Below, piece after piece: positions 14,924 to 23,761 of a stretch of DNA of 42,327 nt. The DNA is from JACQHM01 sp964535215. Its GTDB lineage: Bacteria; Methylomirabilota; Methylomirabilia; Methylomirabilales; JACQHM01. The translations under genes and the position numbers were made by a program. The notes beneath the pieces were generated by a model. That model was not told the origin of the DNA and made no database searches. It was given only the letters and a program-made list of their open reading frames with translations. The number at the start of each line of letters is the position of its first letter. The stretch's first letter is position 1. Where the stretch lies: assembly GCA_964535215.1 (NCBI GenBank), contig CAZHST010000026.1, forward strand, positions 1 through 42,327, given 5' to 3'.

Positions 14924-15664
14924 TCACCCGGCCACCACCCGGCGGATCCGATCATCGGCCAGGAGGATCTGGGGGTGGCCATCGGCCACAATCCGGCCGT
15001 TGTCGAAGACCAGCATCCGCTCGGCGTAGCGGGACACGACCTCCATGTCGTGCTCGACGAAGACGGTGGTCACCCCCGTTCGCTTCAGCACCCCCACCAA
15101 CGTATCCATCACCCCGAACTTGTCCTTCATGCTGACCCCGCTGGTGGGCTCGTCCATCAGCAACAGTTTGGGCTGTAAAGCGAAGGAGAGGGCGATGTCC
15201 AGAAGCTTCCGACCACCCTCCGGCAGCTCCACCACCAACCGGTGGGCATAATCCTGCAGCCCGAAGTGGTCCAGGATGGCCAGGGCCTCAGCCGTCCAGT
15301 CCTCTCGCTTGAGGGGGCTTAAAAAATCCAGGCTGTGTCCGGCCCGGGTGGCCAGGGCGATCAAGAGGTTCTCCAGCACCTTCAAGCTGGGGATCAGCTG
15401 GGGGATCTGGAACGAGCGGGCGATCCCCAGGCCGGTGACGGCCCGGGGGGAGAGGCCGGTCACATCCCTCCCCAGGTAGAGGATCTTCCCCTTCTCCGGC
15501 TTGACGTAGCCGGTGATCAGGTTGAGAAACGTCGTCTTCCCTGCGCCGTTCGGCCCCACGATGCCGACCCGCTCGCCGGCCTCGATCTTGAGGCTGATCC
15601 CATCGGCCGCCACCACCTGCCCAAAATGGCGGGTTAGGTTGATCGTTTCCAGGACCACTGCCAT
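14924..15664 (-). CDS. Branched-chain amino-acid-type ABC transporter ATPase (LivG-like), cluster A
   Basis: First ATPase of the cluster A importer, 246 residues. Walker A GPNGAGKT (37-44), a LivG-type FQIPQLIPSLKVLENL stretch after the Q-loop, a variant signature LPEGGRKLLDIAL (148-160, LPEGG instead of LSYGE), Walker B LLLMDEP (167-173) and H-loop His205 (FVEHDME). Start ATG at 15664, 31 bases inside the livM 3' end; upstream in-frame codons lie wholly within livM and are not part of the protein. Confidence 0.9.
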   Translation of the reverse strand: MAVVLETINLTRHFGQVVAADGISLKIEAGERVGIVGPNGAGKTTFLNLITGYVKPEKGKILYLGRDVTGLSPRAVTGLGIARSFQIPQLIPSLKVLENLLIALATRAGHSLDFLSPLKREDWTAEALAILDHFGLQDYAHRLVVELPEGGRKLLDIALSFALQPKLLLMDEPTSGVSMKDKFGVMDTLVGVLKRTGVTTVFVEHDMEVVSRYAERMLVFDNGRIVADGHPQILLADDRIRRVVAG

Positions 15665-16602
15665 CTCCGGAAGCTCCTTGCCAACACTCCATAGATGGTC
15701 CAGAGACCTTCTGGTAGAAAGAGGATGATGGCCAGCATGATGATCCCTAAGGTCATCTGCCACGTATACGGTGAGTACTTAAAGGCGTAGGTGCGGAGGA
15801 GCTCAAAGATGATGGCCGCCCCCAGCGGCGCGAACACACTGCCTACCCCGCCTAAGAGGGCCACGAACACAAACTCCCCTGAAGTGGTCCAGTAGGCCAG
15901 TTCCGGATCAATGTGGCCCACGTTAAACGCGACGAGGACTCCCCCAAGGCCGGCCAAGCCCCCGGCCAACAGGTACGTGAGGTAAATGGTGCGTTGGACC
16001 GAGATCCCTAGATACGCCAGCCGCACCTCGTTCTCCCGGATGGCCCGCACGGTGTAGCCGAGGGGTGAATCGGTGTAGCGGGAGACCAGAGGGATCACGA
16101 CCGCCACGGTCACAAGGGTAAAGGTATACATGGCCAGGCGCAGCCGGTTGGGCGGGGGGGTCAACCCAAGGATGGTGGGGGAGGCAATGCCCATGCCATC
16201 GGTGCCCCCCGTGATCCAGTACGCTTTCAGGAGGATGCCGTAAAGGATCATGGAGAAGGCCAGGCTTAGCATGGCGAAGAAGATCTCCCGGTAGCGGGCC
16301 AAGAGGAGCCCGGTCAGGGCGGCCACAGCGAGGCTGGCCAGAACTCCCAGCCCGACCAGGATGACGGCTTCCCGGATCCCGAAGAGCTTCATGGCAAAGC
16401 CCACCGCATAGGCGCTGCTGGCAAAGAACAACCCCTGGCCGAAGGAGACCAGGCCGGCATGCATGAGGAGGACGACACTCAGGACCACCAGCCCCTTGGC
16501 CAGGGCGAGCGTCAGCAGGAAGAGGATCCACTTAGGCAGCACAAGCCCTAACCCCAGGAAGAGGACGAACAGCCCCAAGGGACCCCCGACTAACAGGCTC
16601 AT
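15634..16602 (-). CDS. Branched-chain amino-acid-type ABC permease (LivM-like), cluster A
   Basis: Inner-membrane permease of 322 residues with about nine hydrophobic segments and LivM hallmarks: HAGLVSFGQGLFFASSAYAVG, LARYREIFFAMLSLAFSMI, GYTVRAIRENEVRLAYLGI (cytoplasmic EAA-like loop) and FVFVALLGGVGSVFAPLGA. A basic C-terminal tail extends past the last segment. ATG overlaps the livH stop as ATGA; the 3' end overlaps livG by 31 bases. Confidence 0.92.
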   Translation of the reverse strand: MSLLVGGPLGLFVLFLGLGLVLPKWILFLLTLALAKGLVVLSVVLLMHAGLVSFGQGLFFASSAYAVGFAMKLFGIREAVILVGLGVLASLAVAALTGLLLARYREIFFAMLSLAFSMILYGILLKAYWITGGTDGMGIASPTILGLTPPPNRLRLAMYTFTLVTVAVVIPLVSRYTDSPLGYTVRAIRENEVRLAYLGISVQRTIYLTYLLAGGLAGLGGVLVAFNVGHIDPELAYWTTSGEFVFVALLGGVGSVFAPLGAAIIFELLRTYAFKYSPYTWQMTLGIIMLAIILFLPEGLWTIYGVLARSFRRWQWSWKRST

Positions 16603-17495
16603 ATCCGCCGCACCTCCTCCCGGGCAAAGAGGCCATGGGGCCGGATCAGGAGCACGACGGCCATGACGAGGTAAATGGTGAACAGCTCCAGGACCGGGAA
16701 CAGGTGAACCATCGCCGCCCGGACCAGCCCGACAATCAAGGCCCCAAGCGCCGCCCCTTCCAGGCTCCCCAAGCCCCCGATGACCACGACGGCGAAGGCC
16801 AGCACGATCACCTCCACAGCGATCCCTGGCACAACGGCGATCATCGGCGCGGTAAAGGCGCCCCCCAGGGCCGCCAGCATGGCCCCCAGGGTAAAGGCGA
16901 CGACGAAGACCCGGGACACATTCACCCCCATCGCCGTGCTGATCTCGGGATCGTAGATCACGGCCACCACCAGCCGGCCGAAGCGGGTCCTGTTCACGAA
17001 CAGCCAGAGGAGGACCCCGGCCGAGAGGGCCACGGCTAAAAGCAGGAAGCTGTACCAGGGGTAGATGATGCCGCCCAGCCGGACCTGGCCGAGAAGGCCG
17101 TAGGGCTTATAGGCGTAGTAGGGGTTCACGCCAAAGACCAGCTTGACGATATCCTCCAGGATGAGGAACAAGGCGTACGTCACCAGGAGCTGAAAGACCT
17201 GGTCGCGCCCGTACATCCAGCGGAGGAGCCCCCGTTCAATGAGCGGCCCCGCGATCAGCCCGACTGCCAGGGCGCTCCCGAGCAGGACGAGGTAGCTCCC
17301 ATGGGGCCAGAGATCCTGCCCGAAATAGGCAATCACCAAAGAGGCACCGGCGTAAGCCCCCAGGGCATATAGGCTCCCATGGGCGATGTTCAGGATACGC
17401 ATCACCCCGTAAATCAAGGTCAGCCCTGCCGAGATGAGAAACAGCCACGAGGCGAAGATCACCCCGTCCACGGCGATGATGATCAACGTGTTCAT
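16599..17495 (-). CDS. Branched-chain amino-acid-type ABC permease (LivH-like), cluster A
   Basis: Inner-membrane permease of 298 residues with LivH signatures ISAGLTLIYGVMRILNIAHG near the N-terminus and AFAVVVIGGLGSLEGAALGA near the C-terminus. Partner of the LivM protein encoded next. GGGGGG precedes the ATG by a few bases. It is separated from the binding-protein gene by 33 bases that contain a GGCTGAAAGC repeat. Confidence 0.92.
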   Translation of the reverse strand: MNTLIIIAVDGVIFASWLFLISAGLTLIYGVMRILNIAHGSLYALGAYAGASLVIAYFGQDLWPHGSYLVLLGSALAVGLIAGPLIERGLLRWMYGRDQVFQLLVTYALFLILEDIVKLVFGVNPYYAYKPYGLLGQVRLGGIIYPWYSFLLLAVALSAGVLLWLFVNRTRFGRLVVAVIYDPEISTAMGVNVSRVFVVAFTLGAMLAALGGAFTAPMIAVVPGIAVEVIVLAFAVVVIGGLGSLEGAALGALIVGLVRAAMVHLFPVLELFTIYLVMAVVLLIRPHGLFAREEVRRI

Positions 17496-17508
17496 CAGCC
17501 CCCCTGAT

Positions 17509-17530
17509 GGCTGAAAGCTGAACGCTTACT
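17509..17530. repeat. GGCTGAAAGC intergenic repeat, copy 1
   Basis: GGCTGAAAGCTGAACGCTTA between the binding-protein and livH genes. The same core recurs at 27024 (plus) and 30765 (plus), and a reverse-oriented partial copy (TAAGCGCTCAGC) occurs at 26268. All four are intergenic. Confidence 0.5.
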
Positions 17531-18866
17531 AGGGGCACCTGGCGCCCGGAAAGCCCCGCTTGATCCAGTCCTCGCTGGCCATCCCTTCAGGGGGGTTGAC
17601 GCAGTCAGCCGGGAATTCGATCACGTTGGTAAGCTTCACCTCCCCCGTGGCCGGGTCAAACGGGCCGGTGATGCCGAAGACTGACGGCTCAACCCCCTGG
17701 TGCCCCTTGCCGAGGGCCATCTTGATCGGGCCGCTAGGGGTCTCGAACTCTAAGTGCTCAAAGGCGGCAATGACCTGGGCCATCGTAGGCCACCTGCCCC
17801 TGTTCCGGGTGATGGCCTTTTCAAAAGCCGCCTTCACCCCCAGAAGGGCCTGGGCCATGTGGTAGGAGGGGTAGACAGGGCGGACGCCGTAGCGGTCCTT
17901 GTAGATGTTCACAAACCACTCGTTCAGTTTGCCCTTGGGGGCCAGGGCCCCGTGGGGACCCCTGGCTGCAATGATCACCCCTGACGGGATATCCCGCTTC
18001 AGGCGGGGCAGGATGGTGTCGCCGGTCGTCAGCACCAGCAGACTCTGCTCGGCCAGGCCCCGGGGCGTGGCCTGGATGATCAGCCCCTCCAGATCACCCC
18101 CCCAGAAGCTGGAGTGGATGACCTCAGGACGGGCGGCCAGCAGGGCCGAGATCTCGGCCGAGTACTCCCCGGCGAAGAGCTTGGGGAACTGCTCGCTGAC
18201 CACCCGGACATCGGGTTTCAGCTTCAACACCGAGTCCCGGAAGGCCGTCCAGGAGTCCTGACCCCAGGCGTAGTTCTGATTGATCCCGGCAATGGTCTTC
18301 AGGTTCGGCTTCACCTTGAGCACGTAGCGGGCCGCCCCGACGCTGTCAATGATCTGATGGCCCTTTGTGCGGAAGACGTACTTGTAGCTTCTCTCCTCGA
18401 AGATCCGATTGGTTCCACAGTCAAAGAGGACGGTCAGCGTCTTCAGCTCTTCGGCAACGGGCGCCACGGCCAGGCAGTCGGCGCTGGAGATATACCCGAT
18501 GACCAGATCCACCTTCTCATCCAGGACCAGCCGTCGGAGCTCAGCCACCTGCTTATCGGGCCCCCCGGCCTCATCAATGTAGACAGCCCGGATGGGGACC
18601 CCACCGATGCCGGGCTTGTTGTAGGGGGCCGGGGCCTTGCCGGTGTTGATCGCCTGGATCAGGACCTCGGCGGCGTTTTTGGAGGGGATGCCAAAAGGAG
18701 AGGCGGCGGCGCCCGAGAGGAAGGAAACGATCCCGATCTTGAGAGAGGGGGGGGCGCCGGGCACCCTCTGGGCCGGGGCGGGGGTTGAAATCAGGGAGAG
18801 GATGCCGGCAACCAGTCCCATCATCCCCCATCGCTTCCGCACGAGAGCTTGCTTCAACGGTCTCAT
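17529..18866 (-). CDS. Periplasmic binding protein of Liv-type ABC transporter, cluster A
   Basis: Type 1 periplasmic-binding-fold protein (Peripla_BP_6-like) of 445 residues. The Sec signal peptide covers about residues 1-32 (KRWGMMGLVAGILSLISTPAPAQ). The mature start LKIGIVSFLSGAAASPFG is typical, followed by DEAGGPDKQVAELRRLVLDEKVDLVIGYISSADCLA. It delivers a small amino-acid-like, amide or aromatic solute to the permease pair downstream; the actual substrate is not readable. ATG 18866 is chosen for its signal peptide and the AAAGGGGGAAAAGG upstream. Confidence 0.9.
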   Translation of the reverse strand: MRPLKQALVRKRWGMMGLVAGILSLISTPAPAQRVPGAPPSLKIGIVSFLSGAAASPFGIPSKNAAEVLIQAINTGKAPAPYNKPGIGGVPIRAVYIDEAGGPDKQVAELRRLVLDEKVDLVIGYISSADCLAVAPVAEELKTLTVLFDCGTNRIFEERSYKYVFRTKGHQIIDSVGAARYVLKVKPNLKTIAGINQNYAWGQDSWTAFRDSVLKLKPDVRVVSEQFPKLFAGEYSAEISALLAARPEVIHSSFWGGDLEGLIIQATPRGLAEQSLLVLTTGDTILPRLKRDIPSGVIIAARGPHGALAPKGKLNEWFVNIYKDRYGVRPVYPSYHMAQALLGVKAAFEKAITRNRGRWPTMAQVIAAFEHLEFETPSGPIKMALGKGHQGVEPSVFGITGPFDPATGEVKLTNVIEFPADCVNPPEGMASEDWIKRGFPGARCP

Positions 18867-18934
18867 GGCCTTTTCCCCCTTTCTTCGAAAGGCGTGAAGC
18901 GGTTGACAGCTCACCAGAACCTCGAATCCCGGAC

Positions 18935-19642
18935 CTAGAGGCCCAGGTAGGCACGGCGGAGCCCGGCATCGGCCAGGAGCTCCCTCCCATCCCCCGTGAG
19001 GACGATCCGACCGTTCTCCAGCACGTACCCCCGGTGGGCTAACGAGAGGGCATGCTGGACGTTTTGCTCGACCAGGAGGATCGTGGTCCCCCGCTGGTTG
19101 ATCTCCTTCACGATCTCAAAGCACTTCTTGACCATCAGGGGGGCAAGCCCCAGAGAGGGTTCGTCGAGCAAAAGGAGCCTGGGCCGGGCCATCAACCCCC
19201 GCCCGATGGCCAGCATCTGCTGCTCCCCACCGCTTAAACTGTCGGCCAGCTCGGTTTTCTTCTCCTCCAGCACGGGGAGGAGCTGGAACACCCACTCCAG
19301 GGTCTTTCGCTTCCACCTCCTCGCCTCGGGAAGATAGCACCCCATCTCCAGATTCTCCAAGACCGTCATGAAGGGGAAGAGCCTCCGTCCCTCCGGAACC
19401 TGAACGATCCCCAGCTCCACGATCCGGTGGGGCGGGAGGAGGTCAATGCGACGTCCCTGGAAGCGGATCTCGCCTTTCGAGGGCTTCAAGAGGCCGGAGA
19501 TCGTGTTCAAGGTGGTAGACTTCCCCGACGCATTGGAGCCGACCAGGGCCACGATCTCCCCCTCTTCGACCTTCAAGGAGACCTGGTGGAGACATTGGAC
19601 GTCGCCGTAGGAAACATCAATGGCATCCACCTCAAGCCACAA
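18935..19642 (-). CDS. Branched-chain amino-acid-type ABC transporter ATPase (LivF-like), cluster B
   Basis: 235 residues. Walker A GSNASGKS (35-42), EGRRLFPFMTVLENLEMG, signature SLSGGEQQMLAIGRGL, Walker B LLLLDEPSLGLAP and LVEQNVQHAL typical of LivF. I chose a TTG start (19642) because GGGGGAGG lies 6 bases upstream; the GTG 12 bases further in is the alternative. It overlaps the LivM-LivG fusion gene by 11 bases. Together with that fusion and LivH it forms importer B. Confidence 0.9.
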   Translation of the reverse strand: MWLEVDAIDVSYGDVQCLHQVSLKVEEGEIVALVGSNASGKSTTLNTISGLLKPSKGEIRFQGRRIDLLPPHRIVELGIVQVPEGRRLFPFMTVLENLEMGCYLPEARRWKRKTLEWVFQLLPVLEEKKTELADSLSGGEQQMLAIGRGLMARPRLLLLDEPSLGLAPLMVKKCFEIVKEINQRGTTILLVEQNVQHALSLAHRGYVLENGRIVLTGDGRELLADAGLRRAYLGL

Positions 19643-21425
19643 GGTAGGCCTCCCCCAGATACGCCTCGATCACCTTGGGATCCCTGGCCACCTCGACCGG
19701 ACTTCCTTCGGCGATCTTCACCCCGTGGTGGAGGACCATGATCCGGTCGCAGAGGGACATGATGGCAGACATCACATGCTCGATGACGAGGAGGGTTACC
19801 CCCTCTCTCCTGATCCCTTGGAGAAGCTGGATCATGTCGGCAATCTCCCGGGGGTTCAAGCCGGCCATGACCTCGTCCAAGAGCAGAAGCTCCGGCTTGG
19901 TGGCCAACGCACGGGCCAGCTCCAGGCGTTTTCGATCAGCGATGGTGAGATCCCCTGCCGGCATCTCCCGTTTGGCCCAAAGCCCTACCAGCTCCAGGAT
20001 CGCCAAGGCCTCCCGTTTTGCGGCTCCCTCTCTTTTCGTCCGGCAGAAGGCGCCGATCGTCACGTTTTCCAGGACGGAGAGGCCCCCGAAGGGCTTCACC
20101 AACTGGAACGTCCGTCCGATCCCCTTCAGGCAGACCCGGTGAGGCCGCCCCAGGTTCGTGATCTCCTCCCCTTTGAAGAGGATGACTCCCGCATCGGGAC
20201 GGTAAAACCCGGTGATCACGTTGAAGAGGGTCGTCTTCCCCGCCCCGTTGGGCCCGATCAAGCCGAGGATCTCCCCCTTTCTGACCGAGAAGTCCACGTG
20301 GTTCACCGCCGCCAAGCCCCCGAACCGCTTGGTCACCCCCCTCCCCTCCAGGAGGGGGGGAGAGGCCAGGACCCCCGGGACCTGAGCCCGGGCTGAAAGG
20401 GGCGGGACCGCCGGCGGGACCGCCTCCCTGCCCCCGGGGAGCCGCTTCAAGAGCCTCTGGTAGCGATCCCTCATCATGGCGATGACCCCTTGGGGCATGA
20501 GGATCACCACCGCGATCAGGAGGCACCCGTAGATCATGAAGTGGAGGCCCCGATAGGTCCCCCCCAGCCAGGCCCGGAGGAACTCGTTCAAAGGGGTGAC
20601 CAGGAAGGAGCCGAGGAGGGGGCCCGCTGCCGTCCCGACCCCGCCGATGATGGCGACGAGGGCAAACTGAATGGAGAGATCCAGGGCGAACACGCTGTAG
20701 GGTTCGATGAACAGGATGTACTGGGCGTAGAAGACGCCGCCTATCCCCGTCAGGGCCGCGCTGATCAATGCGGCAAGGAGCTTCGACCGGGTGGCGTTGA
20801 TCCCTAAAGCCTCAGCGGCCTCCTCGTCCTCCCGGACAGCCACGAGGGCGTGCCCCAGCCTGGACCGTTCGATCCCAAGCGTGGTCCCGAGGACAAGGGC
20901 CATCAAGGCGAAGGCCAGGTAGGCATAGGAGGTCTTCCCGCGGAACATCAGGTTCCTAAACCCGGGCTGAAAGGGGATCAGGATGCCGACCGACCCTTGG
21001 GTGAGGTCCCGAAAGTAGATGGCCAGGATCCGGAGGACCTCGGCGAAGGCGATGGTGGCTAAGGAAAAAAAGGGGCCCCGGAGGCGGAAACAGGGGTAGC
21101 CGATGAAGAAGGCCGTCAGGGCGGCCAAGAGGGCCCCGGCGATCACGCCGAACCAGGGGGAGACCTGAAAGGTCACGAACAGGAGAGTGGAGGTGTACGC
21201 CCCGATGCCGAAGAAGGCCGCATGCCCCAGGGAGAGCTGGCCGGCGTAGCCCCCCAGGATGTTCCACGCCCCGGCTAGAGCGCCGTAGAAGAAGGTCATG
21301 GCCACCACATGGGCGTAGAAGGGGTTCTGAATCCCCAGAGGCACCAGCGCCAGGAGCGCCAGACCTCCCAGGGGTACATAGAAACCAGGGTTGCCGAAGC
21401 CCTTCAGCACCTTTCCCAGGTTCAC
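19632..21425 (-). CDS. LivM-LivG fusion: ABC permease with C-terminal ATPase, cluster B
   Basis: 597-residue fusion. Residues 1-325 are a LivM permease (GGYAGQLSLGHAAFFGIGAY, then IGYPCFRLRGPFFSLATIAF, then VREDEEAAEALGI and ALVAIIGGVGTAAGPLLGS). A Pro/Ala linker of about 30 residues follows, and residues 358-597 are a LivG ATPase with Walker A GPNGAGKT (391-398), Walker B LLLLDEVMAGLN (514-525) and H-loop His550. The ABC signature reads LTIADRKRLELARAL, departing from LSxGE. The fusion fixes permease:ATPase stoichiometry. GTG start overlaps the livH stop as GTGA. Cluster A has the same two functions as separate, overlapping genes. Confidence 0.93.
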   Translation of the reverse strand: MNLGKVLKGFGNPGFYVPLGGLALLALVPLGIQNPFYAHVVAMTFFYGALAGAWNILGGYAGQLSLGHAAFFGIGAYTSTLLFVTFQVSPWFGVIAGALLAALTAFFIGYPCFRLRGPFFSLATIAFAEVLRILAIYFRDLTQGSVGILIPFQPGFRNLMFRGKTSYAYLAFALMALVLGTTLGIERSRLGHALVAVREDEEAAEALGINATRSKLLAALISAALTGIGGVFYAQYILFIEPYSVFALDLSIQFALVAIIGGVGTAAGPLLGSFLVTPLNEFLRAWLGGTYRGLHFMIYGCLLIAVVILMPQGVIAMMRDRYQRLLKRLPGGREAVPPAVPPLSARAQVPGVLASPPLLEGRGVTKRFGGLAAVNHVDFSVRKGEILGLIGPNGAGKTTLFNVITGFYRPDAGVILFKGEEITNLGRPHRVCLKGIGRTFQLVKPFGGLSVLENVTIGAFCRTKREGAAKREALAILELVGLWAKREMPAGDLTIADRKRLELARALATKPELLLLDEVMAGLNPREIADMIQLLQGIRREGVTLLVIEHVMSAIMSLCDRIMVLHHGVKIAEGSPVEVARDPKVIEAYLGEAYLVA

Positions 21426-22312
21426 TTCAGGCCGACCTCCTCAGCGCCCCGTCCCATCCCGAACAGGCCGGAGGGCTTCAGCAACAGGACCAGGATGAAG
21501 AGGATGAAGTAGACCGCCTCTTTGAGGGCAGGGGCAATCAGGAACCCGCTGAAGGCCTCCACCAGGCCGATGATCAGCCCGCCGAGAAAAGCCCCGACCA
21601 TGTTCCCCATCCCCCCTAAGACGACAACCACGAAGGCGGTCAGGACAAAGTAGGTCCCCACGGTAGGGAAGGTGTAGTAAACGGGCATCAGGAGGGCCCC
21701 CGCGACACCCACGCAGGCCGTCCCGATGCCGAAGGAGAGGAGGTAGATCCGATGGACATCCACCCCCATCAGCATGGCTGCCTTTCTGTCCTGGGCCGTG
21801 GCCCGGATTGCCTTCCCCAGAGGGGTCTTCGTTAAAAAGAGGAAGAGGGCGGCGGCCAGGGCCATCGCGATCAGGAAGGCCACCAGCCGGGGCAGGCTGA
21901 TGAAGAGCCCCCCCACCTCCACCACGGCCGTTGAGTAGGTTGTCCGGATCGTCCGATAGTCTGCCTTCCACAGGAGGAGGGCGCCGTTCTGAAGGGCCAC
22001 CGAGAGCCCCACGGTGGCGAAGATCTGCATGAGCGGCGGGGCGCCCAGGATCGGCTGGATGACGATCCGGTGGACGATCAGGCCCACCAGGAAGAGGAGA
22101 GGGGTGACAACAGCAAGGGCGATGTAAGGGTCGAGGGCGAAGAGCTGGAAGAGCCAGAAGGTGGCGTACATCGCCACCATCAACAGCTCACCGTGGGCGA
22201 AGTTGATGATCCTCGTCACCCCAAAGATCAATGTCAGGCCGATGCTGATCAGGGCATAAACCCCCCCAACCAGCAGGCCTGAGATTGCGACCTGGAGGAG
22301 GGTTTCCACCAT
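21422..22312 (-). CDS. Branched-chain amino-acid-type ABC permease (LivH-like), cluster B
   Basis: 296-residue inner-membrane permease with LivH motifs SIGLTLIFGVTRIINFAHGE near the N-terminus, IRATAQDRKAAMLMGVDV (cytoplasmic loop) and FVVVVLGGMGNMVGAFLGG. It lies 13 bases after the binding-protein gene. The SD is weak (AAGAG directly before ATG), so translation may depend on coupling or on the GTG one codon later. Confidence 0.92.
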   Translation of the reverse strand: MVETLLQVAISGLLVGGVYALISIGLTLIFGVTRIINFAHGELLMVAMYATFWLFQLFALDPYIALAVVTPLLFLVGLIVHRIVIQPILGAPPLMQIFATVGLSVALQNGALLLWKADYRTIRTTYSTAVVEVGGLFISLPRLVAFLIAMALAAALFLFLTKTPLGKAIRATAQDRKAAMLMGVDVHRIYLLSFGIGTACVGVAGALLMPVYYTFPTVGTYFVLTAFVVVVLGGMGNMVGAFLGGLIIGLVEAFSGFLIAPALKEAVYFILFILVLLLKPSGLFGMGRGAEEVGLK

Positions 22313-22325
22313 CTCTTAAATAAAG

Positions 22326-23591
22326 TTACTTCTTCTTCCGCTCCTCCCATGTCGGGAGGGGGAGGATCACCTGGCGGGTGGCCAGTTTCTCCGGATAGAC
22401 GACATGGAGCTTCCGCTCCTGCCACTGCATCATCACCGGCCAGGCCCGGAGGTTGGTCCCGGCGCTTTTGTGGTTGGGGCCCGCGAACTTCACCCCCCAC
22501 CCCATCACCGTGTCCCCTTCAGGGATATCCACCTTGAGGGCCGCCTCGCGGATCTTCTCAGGATCCAGGCTTCCCGCCTTGGGGAGGACATCCCGGAGGA
22601 GGATCATGGCCCCCACGTAGCCCAACGTCGCATGGACGGCCGGCATCCGGCCGTACCTGGCCTGGAAGCGCCTCTGGAACTCCTTTAGCTCCGCCTGGGC
22701 CCGGGGCGTCAGGGCCTTCTGGTTGATCCCCACGGCTGGATCCACGTCCAGGATGAAATTGGCATCATCGCCTAAAGCCTCGACAAAGTCTGGGAGGCCG
22801 TGGGCGGCGCCCGTGCCGATCATCGCCTTCACGTTCAGGCCCAGCTCCTTCGCCTGTCGCCAGAAGAGGATGCCGTCGGAGATGTACTGGGTGGCAATGA
22901 TCACGTCAGGTTTTAAGGCCTTGAGCTTTAGGACGATGGGGGAGAGGTCCACGGATTTCTGGCTGTAGGTCTCGGCGGCCACCACCTTGAGCCCCAGCTC
23001 TTTGGCCCTCCGCTGGGCATAGCTTCCCACCGTCGTCCCGTACAGCGTGTCCTCGAAGATGATCCCCACGGTCATCTTCTTGGGGTCAAGCTTTAAGCGA
23101 GGCGCGACCACATTGGCGGCGTACTCGGCCGCCAGGATGCCGAACTGGCTGGCCCGGGGAAGGGTCCTGAAGAGGTACCTGAACCCCCGCTCGGTGATAG
23201 GATCAGCAATCGCCCCCTGTTCCCAGTAGATGACCCGATTCCGTTCGGCCACCTCGCTGGCCGCATAGGAAAGGGAGCTGGAGTAAGATCCCAGGATGAC
23301 CTTCACCTGTTCTACCGTGATCAGTCGCTCGGCCTCACTGACAGCCGCCGTGGCGTCGGGGGCATCGGCCTTCACATAGACGACCTTCTGCCCCCAAACC
23401 CCACCTTTTTCGTTCACCAGCTCCCTGGCCACCTCCGCCCCCCGGAAGGTCTCCTCGCCCAAGAGGGCCATGGGGCCGCTGAAGGGAAACAGGGCCCCGA
23501 TCTTCACCTCTGCCCCCATGGCCGGGTGGAGGTCCATGGCCGTCCAAAAGATCGCGACGAGACCAAACCAACGGATGATTCCCCTTTTCAT
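22326..23591 (-). CDS. Periplasmic binding protein of Liv-type ABC transporter, cluster B
   Basis: 421-residue type 1 periplasmic binding protein. Signal peptide about residues 1-26 (IIRWFGLVAIFWTAMDLHPAMGA), mature start EVKIGALFPFSGPMALLGEE, and binding-site stretch ILGSYSSSLSYAASEVAERN. First gene of the tandem Liv locus; it follows a strong promoter and the SD GGGAGGG. Weakly similar to the cluster A protein, consistent with a different solute. ATG 23591 is chosen over one 30 bases upstream because the SD lies between them. Confidence 0.92.
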   Translation of the reverse strand: MKRGIIRWFGLVAIFWTAMDLHPAMGAEVKIGALFPFSGPMALLGEETFRGAEVARELVNEKGGVWGQKVVYVKADAPDATAAVSEAERLITVEQVKVILGSYSSSLSYAASEVAERNRVIYWEQGAIADPITERGFRYLFRTLPRASQFGILAAEYAANVVAPRLKLDPKKMTVGIIFEDTLYGTTVGSYAQRRAKELGLKVVAAETYSQKSVDLSPIVLKLKALKPDVIIATQYISDGILFWRQAKELGLNVKAMIGTGAAHGLPDFVEALGDDANFILDVDPAVGINQKALTPRAQAELKEFQRRFQARYGRMPAVHATLGYVGAMILLRDVLPKAGSLDPEKIREAALKVDIPEGDTVMGWGVKFAGPNHKSAGTNLRAWPVMMQWQERKLHVVYPEKLATRQVILPLPTWEERKKK

Positions 23592-23657
23592 CGCCCTCCC
23601 TCCCTTGACATGCGCCAACATCCCACCCCCGCCGGGCTGAAAACGAATCGTTTATTT

Positions 23658-23686
23658 AAACTATGACCTGCGAAAGGTTTTGTCAA
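23658..23686 (-). promoter_or_regulatory. Promoter of the tandem Liv locus
   Basis: On the minus strand, -35 TTGACA (23686-23681), 17-base spacer, -10 TAGTTT (23663-23658). It lies about 70 bases before the binding-protein start and back to back with the AAA+ gene promoter. Confidence 0.6.
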
Positions 23687-23703
23687 TCGAAAATCCAAAG
23701 ACG

Positions 23704-23733
23704 TTGACAAGAGATCTCGGAGTGCAGTATCGT
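23704..23733 (+). promoter_or_regulatory. Promoter of the AAA+/E2-like/JAMM operon
   Basis: -35 TTGACA (23704-23709), 18-base spacer, -10 TATCGT (23728-23733), ending 28 bases before the ATG at 23762. Its -35 lies 17 bases from that of the divergent Liv promoter, so one regulator could affect both. Confidence 0.6.
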
Positions 23734-23761
23734 AAAAGGGCTGGACCGGGAGGATGTGGCG

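Noticed and set aside
18114..18788. Plus-strand frame of 224 codons opposite the cluster A binding protein
   Set aside because: Antisense shadow in GC-rich DNA; the binding protein on the other strand is unambiguous.
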